64,000 nucleotides of DNA from Mycobacterium paraffinicum (lineage in GTDB: Bacteria; Actinomycetota; Actinomycetes; Mycobacteriales; Mycobacteriaceae): NCBI RefSeq assembly GCF_001907675.1, contig NZ_MPNT01000002.1:186001-250000 (forward strand), written 5' to 3'. Positions 23,664-32,984 of this stretch are shown here, in pieces. The translations under genes and the position numbers were made by a program. Each line of letters begins with the position of its first letter. Within the stretch, counting starts at the first letter, position 1. The notes below the pieces were generated by a model, which did not search any database, was not told where the DNA came from, and saw only the letters and a list, made by a program, of their open reading frames with translations.

Positions 23664-23787
23664 TAGCTTATCCTCGCATTTCGTCCTGAGCAGTTGCCGA
23701 GCAGTTTGGGTGAGCCTCCCCGGGTCACCAATCTGCCATAACAAGGCAGCATACTCAATCCGACGGCAAGGCGCACAGTTGCGCTTT

Positions 23788-25299
23788 TCAAGTGGAGTGC
23801 GGCCGAACAATCGGGAACAAAACTGTCTCGCGAATTGACAGTCCAGTCAAAGTCATCAACAACCGATCGATACCCATTCCCGTTCCCGTGCACGGCGGCA
23901 TCGCATACTCGAGGGCGGCAAGAAAGTCTTCGTCGAGCGCCATGGCCTCGTCGTCGCCCGCCGCCGCCGCGCGGGCCTGGGCGGCGAATCTTTCCCGCTG
24001 AACGATGGGGTCGTTCAACTCGGAATACCCGGTGGCCAATTCAACCCCACGCACGTAGAGGTCCCACTTCTCGGTCACTCCCGGGATGCTGCGGTGCTGA
24101 CGCGTCAAAGGCGTTGTCTCCACGGGAAAGTCCCGCACGAAGGTGGGCGCCGTCAGCGTGTTTCCGACGGTGTGCTCCCACAGTTCCTCGACGAGCTTGC
24201 CGTGCCCGTAGCCCCGGTCACGGGGAATCTCGAGCTGCAGCCGATCCGCGATGGCCCACAGCCGCTCCGCCGGCGTCTCGGGGGTGACCTCTTCGCCGAG
24301 CGCCGCGGACAGCGACGGGTACATTTCAATCGACGCCCATTCTCCGTCTATGTCGTAGACACTCCCGTCGGGCAGCGGCAGTTGTCTGGTTCCGATCGCC
24401 TCATCGGCGACCTCTTGAATAAGCTCACGCGTGACGACTGCCGAATCGTCATAGGTTCCGTAGGCCTGGTAGGTCTCGAGCATGGAAAATTCCGGAGAAT
24501 GCGTCGAATCCGCGCCTTCGTTTCGGAACACTCGATTTACTTCGAAGACCTTGTCGAAACCACCGACGATGCAGCGCTTGAGGAACAGTTCCGGTGCGAT
24601 CCGCAGGTACAGATCGATGTCCAGAGCATTGGAATGCGTCACGAACGGCCGCGCCGCCGCCCCGCCCGCCAACGTCTGCAACATAGGCGTTTCGACTTCG
24701 AGAAACCCCCGGCGTTCGAGCGAGTTGCGGATCGCGCGGACCACGGCGATCCGCTGCCGCGCCACCGTGCGGGCCTGGGGACGGACGATCAGGTCGACGT
24801 AGCGCTGCCGCACCCGCGCCTCTTCGCTCATCTCCTTGTGGGCCACGGGCAGCGGCCGCAACGACTTCGCGGCCATCTGCCACGAATCGGCGAGCACGGA
24901 CAATTCGCCGCGCCGTGAGCTGATCACGTTGCCGTGCACGTAGACGATGTCACCGAGGTCGACGTCGGCCTTCCACGCGTCCAGCGATTCGGAGCCCACC
25001 TTGTCGAGGCTGAGCATCACCTGCAGCGTGGTGCCGTCACCCTCCTGCAGCGTCGCGAAGCACAATTTCCCGGAGTTGCGCGCGAAGATCACCCGGCCGG
25101 CGACGCCGACGACGTCGTCGGTCGCGGTGTCGACCGGCAGGTCGGGGTGGTCGGCGCGCACCTGCGCCAGGGTGTGGGTGCGTTCGATGGCGACCGGATA
25201 GGGCTCACGGCCCTCCGCCAACAAGCGAGCGCGCTTGTCCCGGCGGATGCGGAACTGCTCGGGCAGGTCTGCTGCTGCATCCTCGCTGGCGTCACTCAC
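23788..25299 (-). CDS. lysS: lysyl-tRNA synthetase, class II
   Basis: It charges tRNA-Lys with lysine in the cytosol. The 503-residue protein has an N-terminal OB-fold ([27 protein letters not shown]) and class II motifs 1-3: the motif 2 region [18 protein letters not shown] and motif 3 [15 protein letters not shown] near the C-terminus. The GTG at 25299 ([19 protein letters not shown]) is the natural start; longer frames are non-conserved. It is transcribed toward lsr2 after a 119-base gap from coaX that holds no clear gene. Confidence 0.95.
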   Translation of the reverse strand: MSDASEDAAADLPEQFRIRRDKRARLLAEGREPYPVAIERTHTLAQVRADHPDLPVDTATDDVVGVAGRVIFARNSGKLCFATLQEGDGTTLQVMLSLDKVGSESLDAWKADVDLGDIVYVHGNVISSRRGELSVLADSWQMAAKSLRPLPVAHKEMSEEARVRQRYVDLIVRPQARTVARQRIAVVRAIRNSLERRGFLEVETPMLQTLAGGAAARPFVTHSNALDIDLYLRIAPELFLKRCIVGGFDKVFEVNRVFRNEGADSTHSPEFSMLETYQAYGTYDDSAVVTRELIQEVADEAIGTRQLPLPDGSVYDIDGEWASIEMYPSLSAALGEEVTPETPAERLWAIADRLQLEIPRDRGYGHGKLVEELWEHTVGNTLTAPTFVRDFPVETTPLTRQHRSIPGVTEKWDLYVRGVELATGYSELNDPIVQRERFAAQARAAAAGDDEAMALDEDFLAALEYAMPPCTGTGMGIDRLLMTLTGLSIRETVLFPIVRPHST

Positions 25300-25418
25300 G
25301 ACGTGCCAGCTTAAATGACCTCGCGGGGCGGCTCTTACTGGCGGCCCGCCGGGATTGCCGGCACGGTCGTGGTTCCGGTCGCGGCCATGACCACTGGGGC
25401 CAGCTCGGCGGCGAAAAC

Positions 25419-26234
25419 TCAGCGCGCGGTCTTCAACCGGCCGCGCTGGACGTCCCGGTTGCGTTCGAAGACCAGCCGCAGGCCGTGCAGGGTCAGATGC
25501 TGGTCGTAATGGCTGGTGGTGTGCAGTTCGGGCAGCAGCAACGGTGCCGTATGTCCCGTCGCCACCACGGCCACGTCGTCGCCGGCGAAGCCCTCCACGT
25601 CCTCGCGGATCCGTCCGACCAGGCCGTCGACCAGCCCGGCGAAGCCGAATACCGCACCGGCCTGCATGCATTCGACGGTGTTCTTGCCCACCACCGAACG
25701 GGGGCGGGACAGCTCCACCCGGCGTAGCGCGGCCGAGCGGGCCGCGGCGGCGTCCGAAGAGACCTGCACGCCTGGCGCGATCGCGCCTCCGAGGAATTCA
25801 CCCTTGGCCGACACGACGTCCACACAGATCGAGGAACCGAAGTCGATGACGATCGCGGCGCTTTGGAAGCGGTGAAAGGCGGCCAGGCAGTTGACGATTC
25901 GGTCGGCGCCCACTTCTTTCGGGTTGTCGACGAGCAGCGGGATGCCGGTGCGCACGCCGGGCTCGATCAGCACGTTCGGCACCGACGGCCAGTACTGGTC
26001 CAGCATGATCCGCACCTCGTGCAGCACCGACGGAACGGTGGATAGCGCGGCGGCGCCGGTGAGCCGCTCGGAGTCGTCGCCGATCAGGCCGTCGATGGTC
26101 AGGGCCAGCTCGTCCGCGGTGACCTCGGACTCGGTCCGAATCCGCCACTGCTGCACGACCTTTGCGTGCTCCTTGGACCCGGAGATCAGCCCCACGACGG
26201 TGTGGGTGTTACGGACGTCGATCGCCAGCAGCAC
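25419..26234 (-). CDS. coaX: type III pantothenate kinase
   Basis: It phosphorylates pantothenate in CoA biosynthesis. The 271-residue protein has the ASKHA-type phosphate-binding segments: N-terminal [26 protein letters not shown], and [14 protein letters not shown] followed by [11 protein letters not shown]. The GTG at 26234 lies two bases after the panD stop, so the two are coupled. M. tuberculosis also carries a CoaA enzyme and its CoaX was reported inactive; whether this copy is active cannot be judged from sequence. Confidence 0.93.
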   Translation of the reverse strand: MLLAIDVRNTHTVVGLISGSKEHAKVVQQWRIRTESEVTADELALTIDGLIGDDSERLTGAAALSTVPSVLHEVRIMLDQYWPSVPNVLIEPGVRTGIPLLVDNPKEVGADRIVNCLAAFHRFQSAAIVIDFGSSICVDVVSAKGEFLGGAIAPGVQVSSDAAAARSAALRRVELSRPRSVVGKNTVECMQAGAVFGFAGLVDGLVGRIREDVEGFAGDDVAVVATGHTAPLLLPELHTTSHYDQHLTLHGLRLVFERNRDVQRGRLKTAR

Positions 26235-26236
26235 GG

Positions 26237-26656
26237 CTACCGCACAGTGATTCGGGGGTCGAGGAGCTCGGCGGCGTCCTCGGGAACGAAGGCCGGATCG
26301 TGGCCCAGGTCGATCGGCTTGTTGTCGGCGTCGACGAACACTATTCGCGGCCGGTAGGACCGCGCCTCCGCGTCTTCCATCGTCCCGTATGCGATCAGGA
26401 TCACCAGATCACCGGGGTGCACGAGATGGGCGGCGGCGCCGTTGATCCCGATCACTCCACTGCCTCGCTCGCCGGTGATCGCGTAGGTGACCAGGCGGGC
26501 ACCGTTGTCGATGTCCACGATGGTCACCTGCTCGCCCTCCAGCAGGTCAGCGGCGTCCATCAGATCGGCGTCGATGGTCACCGAGCCGACGTAGTGCAGA
26601 TCGGCCTGCGTCACGGTGGCGCGGTGGATCTTCGACTTGAGCATGGTCCGTAACAT
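26237..26656 (-). CDS. panD: aspartate 1-decarboxylase PanD
   Basis: PanD makes beta-alanine from aspartate for pantothenate synthesis, using a pyruvoyl cofactor formed by self-cleavage. The cleavage site G24-S25 (HYVGSVTID) is intact, as are K9, Y58-region and the GDLVILIAY core. The length of 139 residues equals that of M. tuberculosis PanD. The flexible C-terminus ([14 protein letters not shown]) corresponds to the region known to control ClpC1-dependent degradation and pyrazinamide sensitivity. The ATG overlaps the panC stop (TGATG). Confidence 0.96.
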   Translation of the reverse strand: MLRTMLKSKIHRATVTQADLHYVGSVTIDADLMDAADLLEGEQVTIVDIDNGARLVTYAITGERGSGVIGINGAAAHLVHPGDLVILIAYGTMEDAEARSYRPRIVFVDADNKPIDLGHDPAFVPEDAAELLDPRITVR

Positions 26657-27594
26657 CAATTCCTCCAAGATGATTCACGGGGGTCCCGATATCCGTCCGG
26701 CCCCACGGGTGCCGGCGAAGTTTCGATCTCGATCGCGATGTTGTCCAGCAGCCGGGTGCTGCCCAGCCGGACGGCCACGAGCAGCCGGCCGGATCGGTTG
26801 GCCCGCAACGGGCCCAGCTCTTGATCGCGCAACTCGAGGTAGTCGACCGTGAGCTCGGGCACCGCCTCGAGCACCGCGCGCGCCGCGTCCAGCGCGGCCT
26901 GCGGCCCGCCATCGGCGGCGTGCGCCGCGGCCGTCAACGCCGCCGACACCGCCACGGCCGCCTCGCGCTGCGCCGGATCGAGGTAGCGGTTGCGCGACGA
27001 CATGGCCAGCCCGTCGGCCTCGCGAATGGTGGGCACGCCCACCACGGTGACGTCGATGTTCAGGTCGGCGACCAGCTGCCGGATGAGCACCAGCTGCTGA
27101 TAGTCCTTCTCGCCGAAGAACACTCGGTCCGGGCGCACGATCTGCAGCAGCTTGCACACCACCGTCAGCACACCGGCGAAGTGGGTCGGTCGCTGGCCGC
27201 CTTCGAGGTCGGCGGCCAGCGGGCCGGGCTGCACGGTGGTGCGCAGGCCGTCGGGGTACATCTCCGCGGCCGTCGGCGCGAACACGATTTCGACGCCCTC
27301 GCCGCGCAGCAGCGCCACATCGTCGTCGAGGGTCCGAGGGTAGGCGTCGAGGTCTTCCCCGGCACCGAACTGGAGCGGGTTGACGAAGATCGACACGGCG
27401 ACCACCGAGCCGGGCACCCTCTTGGCGGCGCGCACCAGTGCGAGGTGGCCGTCGTGCAGGGCGCCCATGGTGGGCACCAGCATCACCCGTCGGCCGGTGT
27501 GGCGCAGCGCGCGGGAGACGTCGGTGACGTCGCGCGGACGCGAGTAGACGTTGAGTTCGCCGGCCTTGAAGGCGGGTGGCTTGCCCGGTCTCAT
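26656..27594 (-). CDS. panC: pantothenate synthetase PanC
   Basis: It condenses pantoate and beta-alanine with ATP. The 312-residue Rossmann-type enzyme shows the HIGH-like motif [16 protein letters not shown], the substrate segments FVNPLQFG and [10 protein letters not shown], and the KMSKS-like loop [11 protein letters not shown]. The start ATG (MRPGKPPAF) overlaps the upstream DUF2520 gene's stop by four bases. Together with panD, coaX and the upstream gene it forms a CoA-precursor operon. Confidence 0.96.
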   Translation of the reverse strand: MRPGKPPAFKAGELNVYSRPRDVTDVSRALRHTGRRVMLVPTMGALHDGHLALVRAAKRVPGSVVAVSIFVNPLQFGAGEDLDAYPRTLDDDVALLRGEGVEIVFAPTAAEMYPDGLRTTVQPGPLAADLEGGQRPTHFAGVLTVVCKLLQIVRPDRVFFGEKDYQQLVLIRQLVADLNIDVTVVGVPTIREADGLAMSSRNRYLDPAQREAAVAVSAALTAAAHAADGGPQAALDAARAVLEAVPELTVDYLELRDQELGPLRANRSGRLLVAVRLGSTRLLDNIAIEIETSPAPVGPDGYRDPRESSWRN

Positions 27595-28502
27595 CCCGCC
27601 AGCACCTCGAGGACGTCGGCGGGAGCGTGGGCGCGCCGGGCGGTCCGCAGGGCGTTCACGCGGTACGCCTGCGCGAGCTGGGGGTCGACCTGGTTCAGCG
27701 CGGCCAGGTGCCCGGCGAGCGCGGCCGCGTCACCGCGTGCGACCGGACCGGTGAGCGCGGCCTGCCCGCGTTGCAGGGTGTTCTCCAGCGCCGCCCGCGC
27801 CAGCGGCCCGACGATGCGTTCGGCGATGCCGCCCGGCTGGTCATCGACGGACTGTTGCCCGAGCAGTTCGCTGCCGCGCAGCGCGGACCGCAGCGCCTCG
27901 AGCGCGTCGGCGAGGACCGTCACCAGGTGGTTGCCCGCGTGCGCCAGGGCGGCGTGGTAGAGCACCCGCGCTTCCTCACGCACGCAGAACGGCTCGCCGC
28001 CCATCTCGAGGACGAGCGACTGCCCGATCGCATAGCCCACCTCGTCGGCAGCGGTGATGCCGAAGCAGGTGTCCGGCAGCCGGTTGATGTCCTCATCGGA
28101 GCCGGTGAATGTCATCGCCGGGTGAATCGCCAGCGGAATGCAACCGTCCCGGGTCAGCGGCGCGAGAATGCCGACGCCATTGGCGCCGGAGGTGTGGGCG
28201 ACGATCGTGCCCGGCCGCACCGACGACGTCGCGGCCAGCCCGGACACCAGGCCGGCCAGCTCGCTGTCGGGAACCGCCAGCAACAGCAACTCGGCGTCGG
28301 CGGCCACGTCCGGCGGCGGCACGACCGGGGTGTCGGGCAGCCGACGCTGGGCCCGCTGGCGCGACGCGTGGGAGATGGCGCTGCACGCGACCACGACGTG
28401 GTCGGCGCGCTCGAGCGCGACGCCGAGCGCGGTGCCCACCCGGCCGGCCGAGATGACTCCCACCTTGAGCCTGGCCGGGCGCAAACCGTCGAGCTGCCCC
28501 AT
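27591..28502 (-). CDS. Rossmann-like/DUF2520 oxidoreductase (Rv3603c-like)
   Basis: This 303-residue protein has an N-terminal NAD(P)-binding fold ([22 protein letters not shown]) and a helical C-terminal domain ([22 protein letters not shown]2520), like 6-phosphogluconate-dehydrogenase-type reductases. It overlaps panC by four bases. A ketopantoate reductase role (PanE/PanG-like) would complete the pathway next door. That role is inferred from fold and context only. The start ATG at 28502 gives [16 protein letters not shown]. Confidence 0.85.
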   Translation of the reverse strand: MGQLDGLRPARLKVGVISAGRVGTALGVALERADHVVVACSAISHASRQRAQRRLPDTPVVPPPDVAADAELLLLAVPDSELAGLVSGLAATSSVRPGTIVAHTSGANGVGILAPLTRDGCIPLAIHPAMTFTGSDEDINRLPDTCFGITAADEVGYAIGQSLVLEMGGEPFCVREEARVLYHAALAHAGNHLVTVLADALEALRSALRGSELLGQQSVDDQPGGIAERIVGPLARAALENTLQRGQAALTGPVARGDAAALAGHLAALNQVDPQLAQAYRVNALRTARRAHAPADVLEVLAG

Positions 28503-28629
28503 CGCAGACGACCTCACAGATTTCTTTCGTTCGTTCCGGTCCCACCGCGTGGGTACCGTTCGGTCACTCAAACTGTAGTCGATTAGCAGGCCCCGACCAA
28601 TGCAAGCCAGATGTGAGGAAGCTCCCAGC

Positions 28630-30015
28630 TCAGCCGTCGCGGCGCCGCCGCCGGCCGCCTTCCGACGGCTGGACCTGCAGCCGCGCCAGCAGCTCGGCAA
28701 CCGACTGGCCGCCGGTCGGAGGGCCTTCGCCCGGGCTCTCCGGGCCCTGCGCCAGCGGGTCGGCGCCGCCGTGCCGGGGCGCGTGCTCCGGAGGTGGCGG
28801 CGGGGCGAGCCGCGGCGGTGGCGGCTCCGCTTCGGTGTGGGGTGACGGCGACTGCGGTGGCGAGGGAGGTGGGGGCGTGGCCGCCGCGGGAATGGGGCCG
28901 GGCGCGAACGTCGGCTCGCTCGGGGGCTCCGGCGCGAAGGTGCGGGCGCCGTAGTCGCGGTACTCGGCCGAGTGGCGCGACCGCGCTCTACGTCCCGGTT
29001 CCCCGTACGGCGGCGGGGGCGCCGACTCGTCCCGTGGGGCCCAGGCCTCGTCCGGTTCGGAGTGCCGGGCGCGTCGCCGCCGGCCCGACGTCTCCTGCGC
29101 CGGCGTGGCGGACTGGTCGGCGCCGGCCCAGTTGCTGCCCGGCGCGCCGGGCGGCAACCACAGTCCGGACGCGCCCGCGGGCTGCCAACCTTGCACCTGC
29201 GGCTCCGGCTGTGGCGCCGGCGGCGGCTGACGAGGTTCGAAGCGCGGCTCGGGCTCGGGCGGTGCGGCGCTGTACGACGGCTGCGGTGGGGCCGGGGGTG
29301 GCGGCTGCTGCGGCGGTTCGTACTGGTAGGGGATCCGGTCGCGGCGGGCTTGCGGCTGGCTCTGGGCCTGCCGGGGCGGCAACAACGGCTCCTCGGGCAC
29401 GTCGATGATCGCCGTTTCGTCGGCGCGTCCCGGCGGGCTCTCCGCAGGGACGGAGGTGACCCGGTCGCTCGCGACCCAGTCGTAGGGCGCGTCGCGCGGG
29501 GTCTCGCCGTTGCGGTCCCACTCGCTGTACGCGCGCTCGGGTGCCGCCTCGGTCTCCGGAGTCCCCAGCGCCGGGCGCTGGGCGAGGTCGGTGTCGAACA
29601 GGATTTCCAGGCTGGTCCGCAGCGCGCTCAGCTCCGCCCGCAGCTCGGCGAGGTCGTCTGCGGCCTGCGCGCGCAGCTCGGACGCCAGCTCCCGGCGCAG
29701 CTGGGACTCGACCGTCAGCTCGTACTCCCGGCGGGCCGAGATTTCCCGATCCAGCTGCAAGTCGTACACCAGCTTCAGGTCGCGGACGCGGGACTGATCG
29801 GCGTCGCTCTGGCGGCGATACAGCACCGAGACGAAGGCGCCGGCAACTGCGGCCCACAGGGCCAGGATTACAGCGAGCTTGAGGAGTTCCACCCGATTGG
29901 TGAAAACCAATGCGGAACTGGCCCCCATCGCAAGGACCAGCAACGCGGTCAAGAGCACCCAACCCGGCCTGCGGCCGCCGCGCCGAACGCGGGCGCCGCG
30001 GGACAGAACGGTCAT
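28630..30015 (-). CDS. membrane protein with proline-rich tail (Rv3604c-like, DUF6779)
   Basis: Function is unknown. Two N-terminal membrane segments (about residues 18-38 and 45-67) are followed by a predicted coiled coil (SRVRDLKLVYDLQLDREISARR to about residue 140). A long disordered tail to residue 461 is rich in Pro, Gln, Glu and Arg. The ATG at 30015 (MTVLSRGARVRRGG) was preferred to an upstream ATG at 30042. It is collinear with M. tuberculosis Rv3604c and the first half of the long minus-strand block. Disorder and charge suggest a scaffold-type envelope protein. Confidence 0.85.
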   Translation of the reverse strand: MTVLSRGARVRRGGRRPGWVLLTALLVLAMGASSALVFTNRVELLKLAVILALWAAVAGAFVSVLYRRQSDADQSRVRDLKLVYDLQLDREISARREYELTVESQLRRELASELRAQAADDLAELRAELSALRTSLEILFDTDLAQRPALGTPETEAAPERAYSEWDRNGETPRDAPYDWVASDRVTSVPAESPPGRADETAIIDVPEEPLLPPRQAQSQPQARRDRIPYQYEPPQQPPPPAPPQPSYSAAPPEPEPRFEPRQPPPAPQPEPQVQGWQPAGASGLWLPPGAPGSNWAGADQSATPAQETSGRRRRARHSEPDEAWAPRDESAPPPPYGEPGRRARSRHSAEYRDYGARTFAPEPPSEPTFAPGPIPAAATPPPPSPPQSPSPHTEAEPPPPRLAPPPPPEHAPRHGGADPLAQGPESPGEGPPTGGQSVAELLARLQVQPSEGGRRRRRDG

Positions 30016-30101
30016 GGCCTGACTGTACCTGCGCGAGGTCAATCCGCGTGTCGCCCTAGTCCGGCGATTCTCACGCTGGTGTTGGCCGGGTCACAACGGG
30101 C

Positions 30102-30578
30102 CTAATTTTCGGCGCCCTCACCGTGCTCGGTCTGGTCCGGCGGCGACTTGCAGCAATGTTGCAGCCACAGCGCGGCGAGGAGCAGCGCCAGCGCGCTGGC
30201 CGCCGCGACCACGGTGCCGGTCGTGTCCTCGGCGGCCGCCCGCAGCCAGGATCGTCGCGGCAGGAAATACACCAGGATGCCGACCCACCAGCCCAGCATC
30301 AGCGCGCCTACCCAGGCCGACGCCTTGGCGACCATCAGGCTGCGCGCCACCGCGAGCGGGTGCAGCCAGCCGGGGCCGACGCCGATTTCGCCTTCGTTGA
30401 TTTTCGTCCGCACGTAGCGCGCCCACAGGGCTTCGGCGACGGCGACCGCCAGCAACGACAGGCCGGTCCATACCGTGATCGGCGGAAACCACCGGTAGAG
30501 GCCGTTGACCAGCAAATAGCCCACCACCGCGGCGGCGACCACCGCGGCCGTCAGGTCACGTTTCCTGGTCGGTCCCAT
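30102..30578 (-). CDS. DUF3180 integral membrane protein (Rv3605c-like)
   Basis: This 158-residue protein has four predicted membrane helices (about 10-28, 34-54, 85-105, 118-140) and no catalytic motif. DUF3180 genes are regularly found after folK in Actinobacteria, as here. The ATG overlaps the folK stop (TGATG), so its production is tied to folate enzymes, but the functional link is unknown. Confidence 0.88.
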   Translation of the reverse strand: MGPTRKRDLTAAVVAAAVVGYLLVNGLYRWFPPITVWTGLSLLAVAVAEALWARYVRTKINEGEIGVGPGWLHPLAVARSLMVAKASAWVGALMLGWWVGILVYFLPRRSWLRAAAEDTTGTVVAAASALALLLAALWLQHCCKSPPDQTEHGEGAEN

Positions 30579-31111
30579 CAGTTTTCCGGTTTCCCGCCGG
30601 CCCGGTGCAGCTTCAGGTCGGTCAACCGGACGCTTTCCCGGTCGGCGGGGTCCAGCTGGGCGAGCAGGCCCGAGACCCGCTGGGACTCGCCGGCGACGGT
30701 CAACTGGGCATCGGGGTCGATGGCGAGCCAGGGGATCATCACGAAGGCCCGCAAGTGGGCCAGTGGGTGCGGCAACGTCAGGTTGTTCTCGCGGGAGATC
30801 ACCTCCGCGTCGCCGTAGCAGGCGATCAGGTCGACGTCGAGGGTTCGCGGGCCCCAGCGCTCGCCGCGTACGCGGCCCGCGGCACGCTCGAAGTCCTGGG
30901 CCCGGCGCAACCAGCACTGCCCGTCGCACGCCGGGTCGTTGGCGATCAGCACCGCGTTGAGGAAGGGCGCCTGGTCGACCCGGCCCCAGGGGTCGGTCTC
31001 GTAGACCGGGGACACCGCGAGCACCGTCTCGCCCAACCCGTCGACGACGGACTGCAGACGGGCCAGGCGGTCGCCCAGGTTGGAGCCGATGGAGAGGACC
31101 ACCCAAGTCAT
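30578..31111 (-). CDS. folK: 6-hydroxymethyl-7,8-dihydropterin pyrophosphokinase
   Basis: HPPK transfers pyrophosphate from ATP to hydroxymethyl-dihydropterin in folate synthesis. The 177-residue protein shows the hallmark GSNLGDR near the N-terminus, the FLNAVL segment, and the signature [15 protein letters not shown] with metal-binding aspartates, then [15 protein letters not shown]. It overlaps folB by four bases. Confidence 0.96.
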   Translation of the reverse strand: MTWVVLSIGSNLGDRLARLQSVVDGLGETVLAVSPVYETDPWGRVDQAPFLNAVLIANDPACDGQCWLRRAQDFERAAGRVRGERWGPRTLDVDLIACYGDAEVISRENNLTLPHPLAHLRAFVMIPWLAIDPDAQLTVAGESQRVSGLLAQLDPADRESVRLTDLKLHRAGGKPEN

Positions 31112-31509
31112 AGGCGCCGCTCCGCCGGGATCACCGCGCCGCGGCCGCCGCGCCGCGACCGCCGCACCACCACCGCGACGTCGGCGAACTGCTGCGGGAG
31201 CGGAGCCTGCGGCTTGTGCACCACCACCTCGACGGCATGCACGCGCTCGTCTTGCATCACCCGGTCGGCGATCTCACCCCCGACCGATTCGATCAGGTTT
31301 CGCGGCGGCCCGGCCACGATGTCGGCCGCCAGTTCGGCCAGGCGGCCGTAGTCGTAGGTATCGGCCAGCTCGTCGCTGGCGGCGGCCTCCGCGAGGTCGA
31401 TCCACACCGTCATATCGATGACGAAGTCCTGCCCGTCGGCGCGCTCGTGATCGAAAACTCCGTGTCGCCCACGAATCGTCAACCCCCGCAATTCGATTCG
31501 ATCAGCCAT
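31108..31509 (-). CDS. folB: dihydroneopterin aldolase
   Basis: FolB converts dihydroneopterin to hydroxymethyl-dihydropterin and glycolaldehyde. This 133-residue protein carries [28 protein letters not shown], the [10 protein letters not shown] loop, the [13 protein letters not shown] active-site glutamate and the late HKPQAPLP lysine region. Its start lies inside folP1 (eight-base overlap), indicating coupling in the folE-folP1-folB-folK order. Confidence 0.95.
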   Translation of the reverse strand: MADRIELRGLTIRGRHGVFDHERADGQDFVIDMTVWIDLAEAAASDELADTYDYGRLAELAADIVAGPPRNLIESVGGEIADRVMQDERVHAVEVVVHKPQAPLPQQFADVAVVVRRSRRGGRGAVIPAERRL

Positions 31510-32344
31510 CGTCTCCAGCCAGCTCGGTCCGCTGCGTTTCGGTCTGCGTCCACGCCCCCACCACCCTGAGGGCGTCGACCGTGGCCCGCACGTCGTGAAC
31601 GCGAACGCCCCACGCCCCGTTCAGCGCCGCCAACGCCGAGATCACCGCGGTCGCCGTCTCGCGGCCGGCGGGCGGTCGCGGCGAGCCATCCGGCCCGGCT
31701 AACAACGTACCGAGGAACCGTTTGCGTGATGCGCCCAGCAGCACGGGGATTCCGGTCGCCACCAACTGCGGCAACGCGCGCAGCAGCGCCCAATTGTGTT
31801 GAGCCGTCTTGGCGAACCCGAGTCCGGGGTCGATCACCAGCTTGGCGGGGTCGACGCCCGCGGCCACCGCGGCGTCGACGCTGCCGAGCAGCTCGGCGCG
31901 CACTTCGGCCACCACGTCGCCGTAGTGGGGGGCCGCGTGCGGGCGCTCGGCGGACACCGAGCGCCAATGCATCAGCACCCACGGCACGCCCGCGTCGGCC
32001 AGCAGCGGCGCCATCGCGGCATCGGCTCGCCCGCCCGACACGTCGTTGACGATCCGCGCGCCGTTCTGCAGCGCCGCGCGTGCGACATCGGCGTGCATGG
32101 TGTCGATGCTCACCGTAAGACCCTCTGCCACAAGCTCTTTGACGACGGGGATCACGCGGGAGGTCTCGATCTGGGCGTCGATCCGGGTGGCGCCGGGCCG
32201 GGTCGACTCGCCCCCGACGTCGACGATGTCGGCACCCTCGGCGGCCAGCGCCACCCCGTGCGCCACGGCGTTGCCGGTGTCGAGATAGCGGCCGCCATCG
32301 GAGAACGAGTCGTCAGTGACGTTCACGACTCCCATCACCCGCAC
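31502..32344 (-). CDS. folP1: dihydropteroate synthase
   Basis: FolP1 joins p-aminobenzoate to the pterin and is the sulfonamide target. This 280-residue TIM barrel shows [28 protein letters not shown], the [14 protein letters not shown] and [10 protein letters not shown] strands, DPGLGFAKT, and [11 protein letters not shown]. The start is set at GTG 32344 because upstream in-frame codons to the folE stop offer no start. Ten bases separate it from folE. Confidence 0.95.
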   Translation of the reverse strand: MRVMGVVNVTDDSFSDGGRYLDTGNAVAHGVALAAEGADIVDVGGESTRPGATRIDAQIETSRVIPVVKELVAEGLTVSIDTMHADVARAALQNGARIVNDVSGGRADAAMAPLLADAGVPWVLMHWRSVSAERPHAAPHYGDVVAEVRAELLGSVDAAVAAGVDPAKLVIDPGLGFAKTAQHNWALLRALPQLVATGIPVLLGASRKRFLGTLLAGPDGSPRPPAGRETATAVISALAALNGAWGVRVHDVRATVDALRVVGAWTQTETQRTELAGDDG

Positions 32345-32354
32345 AGGCGCCGGC

Positions 32355-32969
32355 TCACTTACGCAGGATGAGGTCGAGCGCTTCGGCTCGAGACGCAGCG
32401 TTGGATTTGAACTGCCCGCGCACCGCCGAGGTGGTGGTGGTCGCGCCGGGCTTGCGAACGCCCCGCATGGCCATGCACAGGTGCTCGGCCTCGATCACGA
32501 CGATGACCCCGCGCGGGTTGAGCTTTTTCATCAGGGCGTCGGCGATCTGGCTGGTCAGTCGTTCCTGCACCTGCGGGCGCTTGGCGTAAAGGTCGACCAA
32601 TCGGGCGATCTTGGACAGCCCGGTGACACGTCCGTCGGCGCCGGGGATGTACCCGACATGGGCGACCCCGTGGAACGACACCAAATGGTGTTCGCAGGTG
32701 GAGTACAGCGGGATCTCCTTGACCAGCACCAGTTCGTCGTGTTCTTCGTCGAACATGGTGTTCAACACGCTGTCGGGGTCGGTGTAGAGACCGGCGAACA
32801 TTTCGCGGTAGGCGCGCGCGACGCGGGCCGGCGTCTCCCGCAGGCCGTGCCGGTCCGGGTCCTCGCCGATGGCGTACAGCAACTCGCGGACCGCAGCCTC
32901 GGCGCGGTCCTGGTCGAACACCCGGGTCGATGCAGAGGCGGTGTCCGGGCCAAAACCGGTTACTGCCAT
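32355..32969 (-). CDS. folE: GTP cyclohydrolase I
   Basis: FolE makes dihydroneopterin triphosphate from GTP, the first folate step. The 204-residue protein carries zinc ligands in [13 protein letters not shown] and in [12 protein letters not shown], with the family motif [22 protein letters not shown]. The ATG is preceded by GGAGGATTCG, a strong ribosome site. It lies 15 bases after ftsH and heads the folate gene run. Confidence 0.97.
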   Translation of the reverse strand: MAVTGFGPDTASASTRVFDQDRAEAAVRELLYAIGEDPDRHGLRETPARVARAYREMFAGLYTDPDSVLNTMFDEEHDELVLVKEIPLYSTCEHHLVSFHGVAHVGYIPGADGRVTGLSKIARLVDLYAKRPQVQERLTSQIADALMKKLNPRGVIVVIEAEHLCMAMRGVRKPGATTTTSAVRGQFKSNAASRAEALDLILRK

Positions 32970-32984
32970 CGAATCCTCCGTTCG

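Noticed and set aside
25335-25388. A 17-residue frame between coaX and lysS, at the place of the tiny Rv3599c gene
   Set aside because: There is no ribosome site and the frame is too short to distinguish from chance. The 119-base gap is otherwise featureless.
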